Of a DNA stretch of 64,000 nt, positions 33,880 to 44,144 are shown one piece after another. The stretch covers positions 22,027,501-22,091,500 of the forward strand of contig JAPYXD010000723.1 in assembly GCA_030998225.1 (NCBI GenBank), given 5' to 3'. Within the stretch, counting starts at the first letter, position 1, and each line of letters opens with the position of its first letter. Under the pieces are notes generated by a model. It worked only from the letters and a program-made list of their open reading frames with translations, had not been told where the DNA came from and searched no databases. This stretch comes from Diplolepis rosae. Lineage: Eukaryota > Arthropoda > Insecta > Hymenoptera > Diplolepididae. A program made the position numbers and the translations under genes.

Positions 33880-34242
33880 CTTCTCTTTAGATCCTCCCAA
33901 ATAAATACAGAGGTAAAGGCAGTTCTACAAGAACATCCCATATAAGAGACGCTTGGTTCTTCGGAAGTAGACAAATGGGTGTTTGATGCAAACTTAGAAG
34001 ATCAAGTTAAGGCCGCAAAAGTTCTAACTCCGGCAAGTGGAGCTGTTAAAGTTAAAAAACAATCAACCCAAAATAACCAAACAAAAAACTCGAAGGGCCT
34101 GTCGCGTCGACAAGCAGGAAGACGCCAATACAATCCAGTTTTCCAGACAGGCGCAACGTTCGGCCGGCAGAGAACATCGACACGGGGTCAGAGACCGAGC
34201 AGGGGATTTCCAAAGCGAACATACCGTGGGAGTCGACAATAA
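33880..34242 (+). pseudogene. DIRS Gag-like C-terminal part
   Basis: Contains a KWVFDANLEDQVKAAKVL block (DIRS Gags have a similar W-L/V-F...L...I..AK block) followed by a basic, Q/R/S-rich tail (GRRQYNPVFQTGATFGRQ..., RGFPKRTYRGSRQ) ending at 34242. The last 87 codons are open; upstream is disrupted by a TAA at about 33943. A role in RNA binding is inferred from composition. Confidence 0.55.
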
Positions 34243-34374
34243 ACACGGTGAGTCATGCAGGTCGTTTGAAATATTTTGTTAATCAGGTGAAAAAATTGAC
34301 GTCTAATAAGAATGTACTGAGCTGGATTAGGGGCTATGGGATTTGAATAACAAAATCTTGTGAAGGTCAATTTC

Positions 34375-34598
34375 TTTCAATGATTTCTATAGTCCCAAAA
34401 CCAGATGGTTCTTCTTGTTCACTTCAGAACCTTAAGTAGTTAAATAAGTTTCTGGAAACAGAGCGGTTTAAACTCGAATGCGATAAAATGATTTAAAGGA
34501 TAATAAGACCAGGCTGTTATATGGTAGACGTCGATATAAAGGACGCCTATCATTTCACTCCGCTTGTGGAAACAGATACAATATTTTCATGATTCAAG
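34375..34598 (+). pseudogene. DIRS reverse transcriptase, N-terminal blocks
   Basis: MISIVPKPDGSS...LNKFLETERFKLECDKM and PGCYMVDVDIKDAYHFTPL, corresponding to the RT motifs VPKPDG-R-LN-LN and the first catalytic Asp (D-I-K-D-A-Y) of DIRS RTs. In-frame stops are present and the reading ends at the MITE at 34599. The YxDD-type box is missing. Confidence 0.75.
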
Positions 34599-35028
34599 CA
34601 GGGTTTTCTACTCTTTGCAATATTTCAGCAACAAACTCTTTATTACTTCTAAATCAAATCCTTGATTACTGATAAGATAAGCTTTTAAAGCGCGCTCTAC
34701 CTGCTCGTGTCGGCTTCAGCACACGTACGTCTCCATTAAAACTAGCATAACGTTTTTGTACTTGAAAGGTACAGCAATTTTTTTACATGAAAATAAGGTC
34801 AAATAAATAGCGCATAGAATACTTTTTGAATTTTTTTTTCCAGGCATATGAGAAGTTGGTGAAATGTGCAATTGTTTATTACAAAATGAAATTTTTATAA
34901 ACAAATTATCGATATATGACAAGCAAAATATTTTATTTTGTTCTTCGATAAGTTTCTAAATTGTTGTTAAAAAATCATTGGATTCGCATAATTTGTTGCT
35001 GAGATATTGCAAAGAGCAGAAAACCCTG
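34599..35028. mobile_element. MITE with CAGGGTTTTCTRCTCTTTGC ends
   Basis: About 37 bp of inverted repeat (34599-34635 and 34992-35028) starting CAGGGTTTTCT; the CAG...CTG ends recall hAT elements, but no clear 8-bp target duplication is visible. 430 bp, non-coding. Confidence 0.6.
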
Positions 35029-35099
35029 CAAAAAAATTTGTTTATAAATAACTTTGAGAGAAATGAAAATTGAAGCAAACGCTCTTATGGTAGCACTAG

Positions 35100-35468
35100 A
35101 CACCATGTCAACCTGTCAACTTTCAAAATCAGTTAATGACATTTTAAAAATCGAATATAGTCGATTTTGGGTGGCCCACTTGGGAAAACTTGACTCATCT
35201 AGTACCGGTTGGAGAGCTGCATGTAAAAAAAACGTGCTAATGGTTTCTGGACGCAGACTGAGAGATCAAATCATATTAATAGTCTAGAGCGTATGTCTGC
35301 CTTGATGAACCTTAAATGTTTCGCGAGCCTTTTAAAAAGTCAGGACGTTCTTTTAAGGGCTGATAATACCACTGCCATAGCATATATTAACAAGAAAAGT
35401 GGGGTTCAATATCCTGAGTTGAAGAATCTCGCAAAAATGAACAAAGAGATCTTTGGGCATTTGCGTTA
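35100..35468 (+). pseudogene. DIRS RNase H-like domain, first part
   Basis: LDSSSTGWRAACK, then in another frame MSALMNLKCFASLLKSQDVLLRADNTTAIAYINKKSGVQYPEL. DIRS RNase H has D.S..GWG...., L.L.AA...L..F and the strongly conserved LLR.DN.TAV.YIN..GG. One frameshift near 35280. Continues after the mariner at 36697. Confidence 0.85.
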
Positions 35469-35470
35469 TA

Positions 35471-36694
35471 CGAAGACTGTTCAATAAGTCCATGACTTCT
35501 CGAAAGATGGTGCTGTTATCGTAAATATGTTACTACTCTAAGAGAATACCCATCTAATATCAGTGCGTACACAAAGTTTCAAGTCAGTACGTTGGTTAGA
35601 AAATTGTTTACAGCCAGTTGAATTTAGTTTTTCATTGTTAAAACAAAACCATGGAAAAAAGCGAGTTTCAAGTGTTTATTAAACATTATTTTCAACGAGG
35701 AAAATCAATCAAAGAATCTGAAGAAAAGCTTGAAAAATATTATAGGGAGTCTGCTCCATCGCATGGCATGGTTCATAAGTGATTCACTGAATTTCTTTGC
35801 GGCCGTATATGGTAAGCACAAGTGATGCTGAGCGTCCTGGCCGTCCAAAAGAGGTAACTTCTCAAGAAATGATCGATCAAATCCACGACATCGTACTCAA
35901 CGATTGTCGATTGAAAGTGCGTGAAATTAGTGATACTGTAAACATTTCAGTGGGACGCGTATGGCATATTTTACATGAATGTTTGGGCATGAGGAAGCTG
36001 TGTGCAAGATGGGTGCCGCATTTGCTCACAGCCGATCACAAGCGGGCTCGTGTGGTTGCGTCTGAGCAATGTTTGGGCATGTTTCAACGTAATTCAAAGG
36101 ATTTTTTGCGACGTTATGTAACTGCTGATAAAATGTGGATTCATTATTATACGCCAGACATAAAAAAAATGGTCGAAACTGTGGACTGGGCCTGGCGAAT
36201 CTGCGCCGAAAAAAAACGAAGACGGTACCATCAGACGGTAAGGTCATGGCCACAAATATTTGGGACTCACATTGTATAATATTAATCGATTATCTACAGA
36301 AGGGAAAAACTATTACAGGAGAACTATTACAATCCACCAGCTGACACGAGTGTCATTGCAACGGCCAAATTATTTGATTTACGCTACGAAATACTTCCTC
36401 ATCCACCTTGTTGCCCAGATTTGGCTCCTTCCGATTATTTTTTGTTTCCTAACATGAAAACTTGGCTTGGAGTAAAAGATTTTCATCGAACGAAGAGATT
36501 ATTGCTGCGACAAATGAGTATTTTGAGGGGTTTGATAAAAATTACTTTTTAGAGGGTAAAAAGAAGCTTGAGTACCGCTATAATAAATGTACTTGTATAC
36601 AGTTAAAAGGGGACTATGTTGAAAAATAAATTGGAATTTTTGTTATAAAAAGTGTTCTTCATTTCAAAGTCACAGACTTATTGAACAGCTCTCG
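35471..36694 (+). mobile_element. Mariner inserted in DIRS copy A
   Basis: Inverted ends CGARNRCTGTTCAATAAGTC-like (35471 and 36694), flanked by TA (35469-35470, 36695-36696). 1,224 bp. Inserted exactly in the RNase H coding region: DIRS sequence before the left TA and after the right TA forms one continuous reading. Confidence 0.88.
35651..36629 (+). pseudogene. Mariner transposase (same lineage as 4.85 kb copy)
   Basis: Starts MEKSEFQVFIKHYFQRGKSI. A stop and frame changes fall at 35780-35815. Then an open 160-codon stretch: ERPGRPKEVTSQEM, REISDTVNISVGRVWHILHE (second HTH), WVPHLLTADHK, YVTADKMWIHYYTPD (first Asp). The second-Asp block is deleted or frameshifted near 36330, where ATSVIATAKLFDLRYE-like sequence follows. 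CPDLAPSDYFLFPNMK (third Asp) is present at about 36415, and the frame closes with a QLKGDYVEK end. Dead copy. Confidence 0.85.
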
Positions 36695-36696
36695 TA

Positions 36697-37010
36697 TATA
36701 TCTTCTAAAGAGAATTTTAAAGCAGACATTGAATCAAGAAGACTTGAACTAGAAACAGAATACTCATTCTATGCCTTTCCACATTTCTCAATAATATTGA
36801 GACTTTCGAAAAATTGAATTTGAAAGATCGAGGGGAATCCTAGTGGTATCCTAGTGGTATCTTACTGGCCAGCTCAACCATGGTTCCCAATTTCCAAGTC
36901 ATTATCTGAGTCTAAACTTATGTATTTTAGACCTGACATTAATTTGCTTCATTCGATTAATAGGGAACCGCATCCAATATACAAGACACTTATCCTAGTT
37001 GCGAGTATGT
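36697..37010 (+). pseudogene. DIRS RNase H-like domain, second part
   Basis: YISSKENFKADIESRRLELETEY (DIRS: I.G..N..AD..SR.....TEW), then VVSYWPAQPWFPISKSLSES and LMYFRPDINLLHS...EPHPIYKTLILVA, closely matching the end of DIRS RNase H (P.WP.QPWFP.L.......P..L). A duplicated CCTAGTGGTAT near 36837 disrupts one frame. Confidence 0.85.
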
Positions 37011-37039
37011 TACTAAAAAGGCGTTCGAATTAAAGCAGG

Positions 37040-37450
37040 TCTTAGTAGAGACGGCAAGCATTATGCTCTTATCGCTGAAAGACTTAACAAAGCGACAATA
37101 TGATTGCGCATTTAGGAAATGGCAGACATTTTGTATAATTTAAAAAAATCTTTTTCAAGGATCAGTTCCAAAGATTCTGTCGTTTCTCACCGAAGGAAAT
37201 ACAAAGGGTATGTCTTATGGTTCTTTGAACCCATTTCGATCTGCAATTGCCTTCATTAATATGGTAAAGAATTCGCAGAAGATGATAGAGTAAAAAGATT
37301 TTTATAAGCGTGTCTAAATAGAGACCATCAAGACCAAAATACGACAAAACTTAGGTTCCGAAGGCAGTATTAGATTATAATAAGCAATGGGATCCAAATG
37401 AACAATTTTCATTGGAAAAGCTATCTTTAAATTTATGATTTTGTTAGTCT
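37040..37450 (+). pseudogene. DIRS tyrosine recombinase, N-terminal part
   Basis: RQYDCAFRKWQTFC, FSPKEIQRVCLMVL, RPSRPKYDKT and VLDYNKQWDPNEQFSLEKLSLNL follow the N-terminal SAM-like region of DIRS recombinases (Y...W..W..FC...P.Y..TWD...VL.......L....LT.K...LL.L). Several frameshifts. The catalytic R-H-R-Y part is missing; sequence becomes unreadable after 37450. Confidence 0.7.
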
Positions 37451-37639
37451 TAGTGAACGGCCATTGACCTCAGACAATTATAACAATTGGCATAAAAAAC
37501 ATTAAAAAGTTAGATTGCGGAATAGAAATAAAGAAACAGAAGTTGTTATTATCGTTTAAGAAGCTTTATTTAGTGGATTATTCTAGGTCCTTTGCGCTAT
37601 CGATACTTGGAGAGTATTATTCTATATCGTATAAGTTTA

Positions 37640-38004
37640 AAAAATTTGTGTTCTAAAATAACTAATTGTATTTAAATATAATATAATATTGTCTTTAAAC
37701 GGCTATATGATAATCTCGGAGGAAGAGACGCGAAATACAATTAAATGATTAAACGAATTTACCTGTATGTGAAGTTCTATCACAATTGTATGAAGCACGA
37801 GTACAATCTACTATGTACAACTTTTATAGGTGGATACAAAATTTAGTGGTCTTTGCTTTAATTTCATGGGTAATAAAGCGATATTTAGACACTCTTAATC
37901 ATGTGAGAATAAGGCAATGCAATATAATTCTGTATTTACGAAAGCCTGATTAAAAGAACGAGGATCATTTCTGATGGCAGCGACCAGGGATATTATCTAT
38001 TTTA
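37640..38004 (+). repeat. DIRS terminal-region sequence
   Basis: AATTAAATGATTAAACGAAT...TGTGAAGTTCTATCACAATTGTATGAAG (37735-37790) recurs at 38739-38793 and, diverged, at 61905 and 62640 beside DIRS copy B, so it probably belongs to the element's terminal or internal complementary repeat. Confidence 0.5.
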
Positions 38005-38008
38005 TTAA

Positions 38009-38726
38009 GGGGTTATATACGTTGTGATGAGTCAAAAAATCGAAAAAAATTGTATGACTTATTTTCGATGAACATACTTTTTCAAGTAGATCCGAATAGT
38101 AGATCCCGAGTGACAACCTCATTCATAGCGCGCTATTGTTAACAAATTAAGCATACTCAAAACTTCAAACGTGAATATCTCAGAATGGTGTTTTTCAAAA
38201 AGTACCTTTGCGGTGAACACGATTTCTCAAAAACTACTTGACCGATTTATCCAAATTTTTTTTAAATTCTCCCTTATCACAACCCAGTGTACTTGAACAA
38301 TCATTTTCTCATATGCAGGTTATTGCTTCAACAATAATTTTTTTTAAATAAATTGTGAAGACCAAAAAAACCGATTTTTTTGTTGCGTGTTGATTTCCGT
38401 TACAAAAAAAGTGATGTTTTCAAAAAACTTTCGTTCAAACACACGGTGCTATAATATAAAACAGTAAATTCGTTGCCTTTTTTGTTGCAGCTGAGTTGTT
38501 GGCATCATATCGTGTTCACCGCCAGACTCTGCGAAAAAAAGCGTTTGGGGGAAGGAGCTATAACTTCTGCAATTTTTTATATATTTTTATAACTGACCAC
38601 TACTTGTTTTCATTAGAATATCTACTATTTAACCCTGATTTGTTCATTTTGAATAAACCGTTGAAGATTGCCTAAAAAAACCACAAAAATGTTCTAATTT
38701 TCTTGGACCACAACGTATATAACCCC
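38009..38726. mobile_element. TTAA-flanked MITE, family T2
   Basis: Inverted ends GGGGTTATATACGTTGTG (perfect, 18 bp), flanked by TTAA (38005-38008, 38727-38730). 718 bp, AT-rich, non-coding. Confidence 0.88.
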
Positions 38727-38750
38727 TTAATGGAATATAATTAAATGATT

Positions 38751-39110
38751 AAACAAACTTACTTGTTAGTCAAGTTCTGTCATAATTGTATGAAGCACCT
38801 TTTCAGAAGAGATTATCATGTTGTACTCATGTCAGTGCACCCTATCGCCACACTTTTCAAAGTTCAGAAACAAAAACCAGCAGCGGAGAAAATTCTACAT
38901 CTAAAACCGAACCCAAGTCAATATCATAAAAAACAAACTTACTTGTTAGTCAAGTTCTGTCATAATTGTATGAAGCACCTTTTCAGAAGAGATTATCATG
39001 TTGTACTCCTGTCAGTACACCCTATCGCCACACTTTTCAAAGTTCAGAAACAAAAACCAGCAGCGGAGAAAATTCTACATATAAAAGCGAACCCAAGTCA
39101 ATATCATAAA
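38751..39110. repeat. 180-bp tandem duplication
   Basis: 38751-38930 and 38931-39110 are near-identical, with a handful of substitutions. Each unit starts AAACAAACTTACTTGTTAGT and includes the DIRS terminal words. Because 180 is a multiple of 3, an open frame runs through both copies (38745-39116), but the peptide is just repeated non-coding DNA. Confidence 0.9.
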
Positions 39111-39227
39111 AGCTAAAGACCAACATGAAAGAAGAAAGAAATTTTTCCTAAAAACGTTATTGTCTTCTGAGAGAAAAATACGCAGAAATTAATTACCTTA
39201 AAACCAGTAATTTTTTAGGTCGTTCAA

Positions 39228-39460
39228 GGAGAACTTATCATTTGTTGGCAATATCTATCCAATAAAGATAAGACATGGGCCAGGAATCAATATCTAGTTA
39301 AGGAACGCAAGATGTGAGCAAGATGTTGTCAGTACCCAGCCAATAAAGGCAAGATGAAGTGCATGATATTTTCAATATCTAACCGATCAAGGGAAAATAT
39401 GTGCTGGGTATTGTCAATACGCAGCCAATAGCTCCCATAGTGCATATTGGAAATAGTACG
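39228..39460. repeat. Degenerate short repeats downstream of DIRS copy A
   Basis: The phrase CAATA(T)(C)(T/C)A.CCAATAAAG..AAGATG recurs about four times at roughly 60-75 bp spacing. May be part of the DIRS terminus. Confidence 0.45.
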
Positions 39461-39480
39461 TAGCACTGTGCTTTACTTGT

Positions 39481-40531
39481 GTTTGCTATTCTTTTTGTTT
39501 CCTTTTTATCATCCACCGTTTGCATTAATAATTGAAAGTATTCACTTGATCACTAAACTGACCGAGTCGAAATATGGTACTGCTTTACCGCTCCAAGTAT
39601 AACTTTTACCTCTACTTTGCTACCCCTTGTTATACTATCTATTACTAGCTCTTACTTTACCGCTCTTGAAAATATTTTTGTTCTATTTTGATTCTACAAA
39701 GTCATAGCTCTACATAAGGCTCTTGCCACTACATAATGCGTTTGTGATTACTATCTTCCTTGAACCTCTATAAAAAGAGCCTTCCAACGCAAATTGCTCC
39801 TCGCGCGCTTTTTACGCTCCTACTTCAGCACCTATTTCTCTTATGTAAACGCTATATAATCTTCGCAATACTTTTAACTTTTCTTTCAATAAGTCACTTC
39901 AGAATTCTAAAATTTGACAATAAAACTTTTTAAAAATCTTTCCGGCTATCTTAAGAGTTATGGACACGCTTTCATCGCACTCGATCTTCTGGTCTTTATA
40001 TACATTCAAGTTTATTTTATAATATTGTAAGCGTAAATTCAATTTTCTCAAAGTTACTTCGACTTTGAGGAAAACATCCTTATCACGACACGCGCTCGAT
40101 GTTCACAATCGAAAACATGGAACTAGGATTCGCGATTTAAAGGAAAAATCAGTATAAGCCTAGATTGATAATATTTTGTAATATACATATATTGGTTAGT
40201 CGAAAAAACACTAGATGCGCATTTGAAAGGTGACACTTGAAGCTTAGACAAAGGCGACAACGCATCGCAGGCTTATGAAAAAAATGTATGATGTTTATGG
40301 TAAAGGTGCTGTATCAAAATCAGCAGCACCCGAATGGTTGCCGAAAACTCCACCTCAATCCTAGGGATTCTTCCTGGTTGGAACCTCCACCCACTCCTCT
40401 TCTTTTGTGGAGGCTTCTTGGCTGCAGTGTCCTGCGGGCTTACGGTAAGCTCTCTCGGCTGTTTCCGCAAGTCCAGAGTATTGTTCACTGCAGGTTGTGG
40501 TACTGTCAAACAGCTCTCATCCCTAACGCTC
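39481..40531. other. Unassigned sequence
   Basis: AT-rich to 40270. At 40273-40530 a less AT-rich patch has overlapping frames on both strands with Pro-rich, motif-free translations. The sequence resumes after the TTAA element at 41670. Confidence 0.35.
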
Positions 40532-40535
40532 TTAA

Positions 40536-41665
40536 GGTAGTACTGTCGGTACGTAGCTAATCAAATGAGTACTTTTTCTCATTTGCTTCACGTAGTATCT
40601 AAATTTGTCAACGTCGCATAAAAAAGCGACTATAGATGTGTGTATAGCAGATGACTTCTTACGATACGTGAATGGCGCGCGCTTCCACTTACTCTGAGAC
40701 GTTGCCACATCTATTTAATCGCCATCGATTACTAGAGAAAATAGTATATTATGTGCCTAGGCGCACAATAAGGGTTATTGCGTGACGAGCGACAATGCTC
40801 GCAGGAGATCGAAGCCAAGGCGTAGTCGAGGTGTAGGTGAGGCGTAGGTGAGGATAGTTAGGGTTTAGCCGATGCGTAGTCGAGACGTAGCTGAGGCAAA
40901 GCCGAGACGAATCCGAGGCGCGATCAGTCCTGCGAGCATTGCCGCGAGTCTCGTAATTTCCCGAATTGTGTGCATTGGCACGTATTCAATTTTATGTGAC
41001 TTCGATGCGGATACGGGTTTCTATGCTTGCGGCGCAAGTCATTACACTTGAAATTTCGCGACTAGTCCCAGCCATTTTGATTTTATCGATCTTATGTAGT
41101 AGTAGCTTGTTGTAATAGAGCATGCGCAGTTCAAATGTACAAGGCTTTGTCAGTACGGTGCCAACGCTGTACGAAGAAGAACAAGAAGAATAAGAAGAAG
41201 ATTCTGCTCCACTGTAAGACTATATGCGCATGCACAGTTCAATTTTTACATTATATTCCTCTGCAACGGAATACACAACATTTCGTTACTCTCAGCTGTA
41301 ACGGAAAAACGAGTTTCCGCACCGGAGGCACATAAATTATATTTTTGCTTACTTACTTGGATTTCGCTACGCTTACACGTATCCAATTGAGATGTTTTAA
41401 CTTGCAAAATCATGTTTATATTATCAATCAATGCACGCACCAGTCATTTCTATTGAAATCTGAACTGTAGTTATGGCAAGATTTGTAAATAAACTCGGTT
41501 TCCCATAAGGTTAAGTTATCGTCTCAAAATGCAATTACTAATTACTCCCCTCCAGTGTACCCTAGGTCCTCAAAAATTTAACTGAGTCATTTCTGGCATA
41601 ATGTTTACCAGTGATTTCAATTTTATCAATATCTGAACTGTATTTCCATTTACGACAGTACTACC
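40536..41665. mobile_element. TTAA-flanked MITE, family T3, hosting N1 copy 4
   Basis: Perfect inverted ends GGTAGTACTGTCG, flanked by TTAA (40532-40535, 41666-41669). Without the N1 insertion (40742-41336) it is about 535 bp. Non-coding. Confidence 0.82.
40742..41336 (-). repeat. Repeat family N1, copy 4
   Basis: Same orientation as copy 3. Begins TAGTATATTATGTGCCTAGG and ends ACCGGAGGCACATAAA. Stem GACAATGCTCGCAGGA / TCCTGCGAGCATTGCC encloses the largest loop of the four (about 110 bp of drifting GGCGTAGTCGAG/GTGAGGCGTAG 12-mers). The distal half carries the AAGAAGAAC-rich tract, antisense to that of copy 1. Confidence 0.75.
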
Positions 41666-41669
41666 TTAA

Positions 41670-44070
41670 GATTTTGGACTCGCGCCAGTACCCTCTCTAA
41701 TTGTCAGGAACATGTTTTTTTGTCCTGCAAAATGCATCTATGTCCCCACCATTGCCCCAATTCTATAGATGCGTTCCATCAAACTGTGCAGCGTCTCGTA
41801 CAGGCAGTCTCTTTGCCACCTTGTGTCAGAAATCTGACTGCAATCGGGCTCCACTATTACCTTTAACTCCCTTCAAAACAACTCTTCGCACATACTTTTA
41901 TTTAAATTTTTTTTCTCCATATTGTTGCTACAATCAACTAGGGAAATACACGGTCCACCTCTACAGAGCCTCGTATGCAGAGGTATGGTCTGATTACTCC
42001 AGAAATCGACCTGATTTCCTGATGACACCCTGGTGCCATGTAACCCTTGGCATGGTACTTAACACATTGGCTTAGGTGTTATTACTTCGGCACTATCCGA
42101 GGAACATTGTTCGCGACTGCTTATTCAGTTTTGTATTCGTATGCAGCAGAATCCCTCAGTATGTGGACCTGATTAGTTACCTTCCGTCCGTTGCTTGAAA
42201 TTTTAAAACTAGAATTTCTGTATATTATGGACAGTGGTATTTTGACTAACATAAATAAATATTATGTCAAAGTTAAGAAATTTTTTACTCGGGTTTTTTT
42301 ACTTATATTAACATTCATAGCAGTTGTAAATCACTAATATTTTTATTAAAGTTTCTTACTGAAATTATTCAAAATTTAAAGATCAAATTAATATTTTCAA
42401 TTAATAAGGGCATATGTAACTTGAGAAAAGTAGCAAGTTTGTGTGAACGACTTAGTTCGAAAATATAGGGAAAATAAAATCAAACGTAGACAGACTACTT
42501 TTGGATTTGATGATGAAAAAAAAATTTCGATAGATTTAAGTAAAATTGTACTTTTTTCGTTTGACAAACCAAAAGATGTCTATTTACGTCCGTTCTTATC
42601 TTCTTTATCACTTATTAAATTTTTAAAACAACATTCTATATATTTTGGACAAAAACATGTGGAAACCTGAAATTAATTAAATTTGCCAATTTCCTAAGCT
42701 ACGACCGAAGAAAGCGCACAAGAGTTGAGCAGCATTAGGGCAATGCTCACTGTTTTTTTCGGCTAAAAAGATATTATTCACCACGAATACGCTTTAAGAG
42801 ATCAGACGGTAAACAAGGAGTAAACGCAAAAAAATGTGTAGCTGTCACAAGGATTTTTTAGGTTATATCAGCCACATTCAAAGTTAGGATAGTTAATAAT
42901 ATATCTGGAACCAGCCCCGTGCTACTCCTCTGGAGGCTTGTGGAAAATATTTGTCATGAGAGTTGACGATCGCCATGTGGCGGCGCCAGCTATGCAGTTA
43001 GCCTAAAATTTAAATAAAGCAAGGCGAAAATTAAAAAACATATTTTTTTGTTATACAAAAATATTTTTTTGATATTTCTGGGTAAAAATAATGATATTTA
43101 TGATTTTTAATTCTTTTCAATTAAAAAAAGACTTGTGGAAATTTTAAAATTCACTGCTTTTAAACGTAAATCCCAATGCATTCCTACTCACCAGAAAGCT
43201 TATTGAATTAAATTACAAGAAGAATCTCCATAATTAATTTAATAGTTACTGAAGTTTAGTTAGTTGCATTCAATTATGAAACTAGCTATGAATTCCACCT
43301 CGCGTGTTTTCCAGTTGTATCTACGTTTATAAGGTGCTCATTACATGAGTACTTTGCTTCCTTTATAAAAAGGCAGAAATACAATAATTTATAAATTATT
43401 TTTAAATATTTGAATAAACAAATGGTGTGTTTTAATGAGCTTCCTAAAAACTGGATAGGTAAAATTAATAAAATAATACCTGAGTTAAAGAATGAAACAT
43501 TTTGTTTGTATAGAAGTTTTTGATGAAAGTGAAGTATTGAACATGCATGCTTTCACCGCAACAACAAATTAATAACAATTGTTTTTATAGCATTTTTATG
43601 CCACGTAGTATTTGTATATAAATCTTTTATTTTCAAATTTAATTTTCTTTTCCTTCGTATAAATTAATAGTCTCACAAATTTGCAAGAAATCCTCTAAAG
43701 AATAAAATAAATTCTACACCATTAGGATTAAATAATGGTTGCAACTTTTACCTAAAGAGAAAGAGAAAAACATTAAACCCCAAAAACAATTATTAAATAA
43801 AAAATGAAAATTCTGAAATATTTATTTCGAAAGTTCACCCCGAGTTCTTTTATAAAAATAGTTACAATTAATAATAGAATATAAAATGAAAAACAAATTA
43901 ATAAATTGATTTCTTAAAACTAATTAAGTTTGTTTACAACGAATAATTTTGGATCATTTTTTTAATTTAAAAATATATCAAGATATAACTTTTTTATAAT
44001 CTAAGTACAAAGACGTTGTTTTGGATTATATTAATAATGCTTATTATTCATATTTGATATTAATAATATT
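41670..44070. other. Unassigned, mostly AT-rich sequence
   Basis: Frames 41701-42075 and 42443-42670 are open but carry no motif I recognise. At 42960-43003 a unit GTTGAC..TCGCCATGTGGCGGCGCCAGCTATGCAG (given here in parts) occurs inverted at 55605-55650. Confidence 0.35.
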
Positions 44071-44144
44071 GGATCTATAACTTAATTCGTGAGGTTTTTT
44101 TTCAAAATTTGAACGTTTATTTAAGAAAAACGTGTACAATAGTA

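Larger units (their letters stand above)
33700..39480 (+). mobile_element. DIRS-like retrotransposon, copy A, with nested insertions
   Basis: Plus-strand order Gag-like (33880-34240), RT (34375-34598), RNase H (35100-35470 and 36697-37010) and tyrosine-recombinase start (37040-37450), the layout of DIRS elements. Interrupted by a 430-bp inverted-end MITE (34599-35028), a mariner (35471-36694) and a TTAA MITE (38009-38726). Downstream words TTAAATGATTAAAC...AAGTTC at 37737 and 38741 match the terminal region next to DIRS copy B (61905, 62640). Outer limits are approximate. Confidence 0.7.

Noticed and set aside
38745..39116. 123-codon open frame as a protein with two identical 60-aa halves
   Set aside because: It arises from the 180-bp DNA duplication of DIRS terminal sequence; no motif supports translation.
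40273..40560. Overlapping Pro-rich open frames on both strands
   Set aside because: No recognised domain on either strand and no codon-use evidence; may be relic coding but unsupported.
41701..42075. 124-codon plus-strand frame
   Set aside because: No family motif seen, and the composition gives no support for coding.
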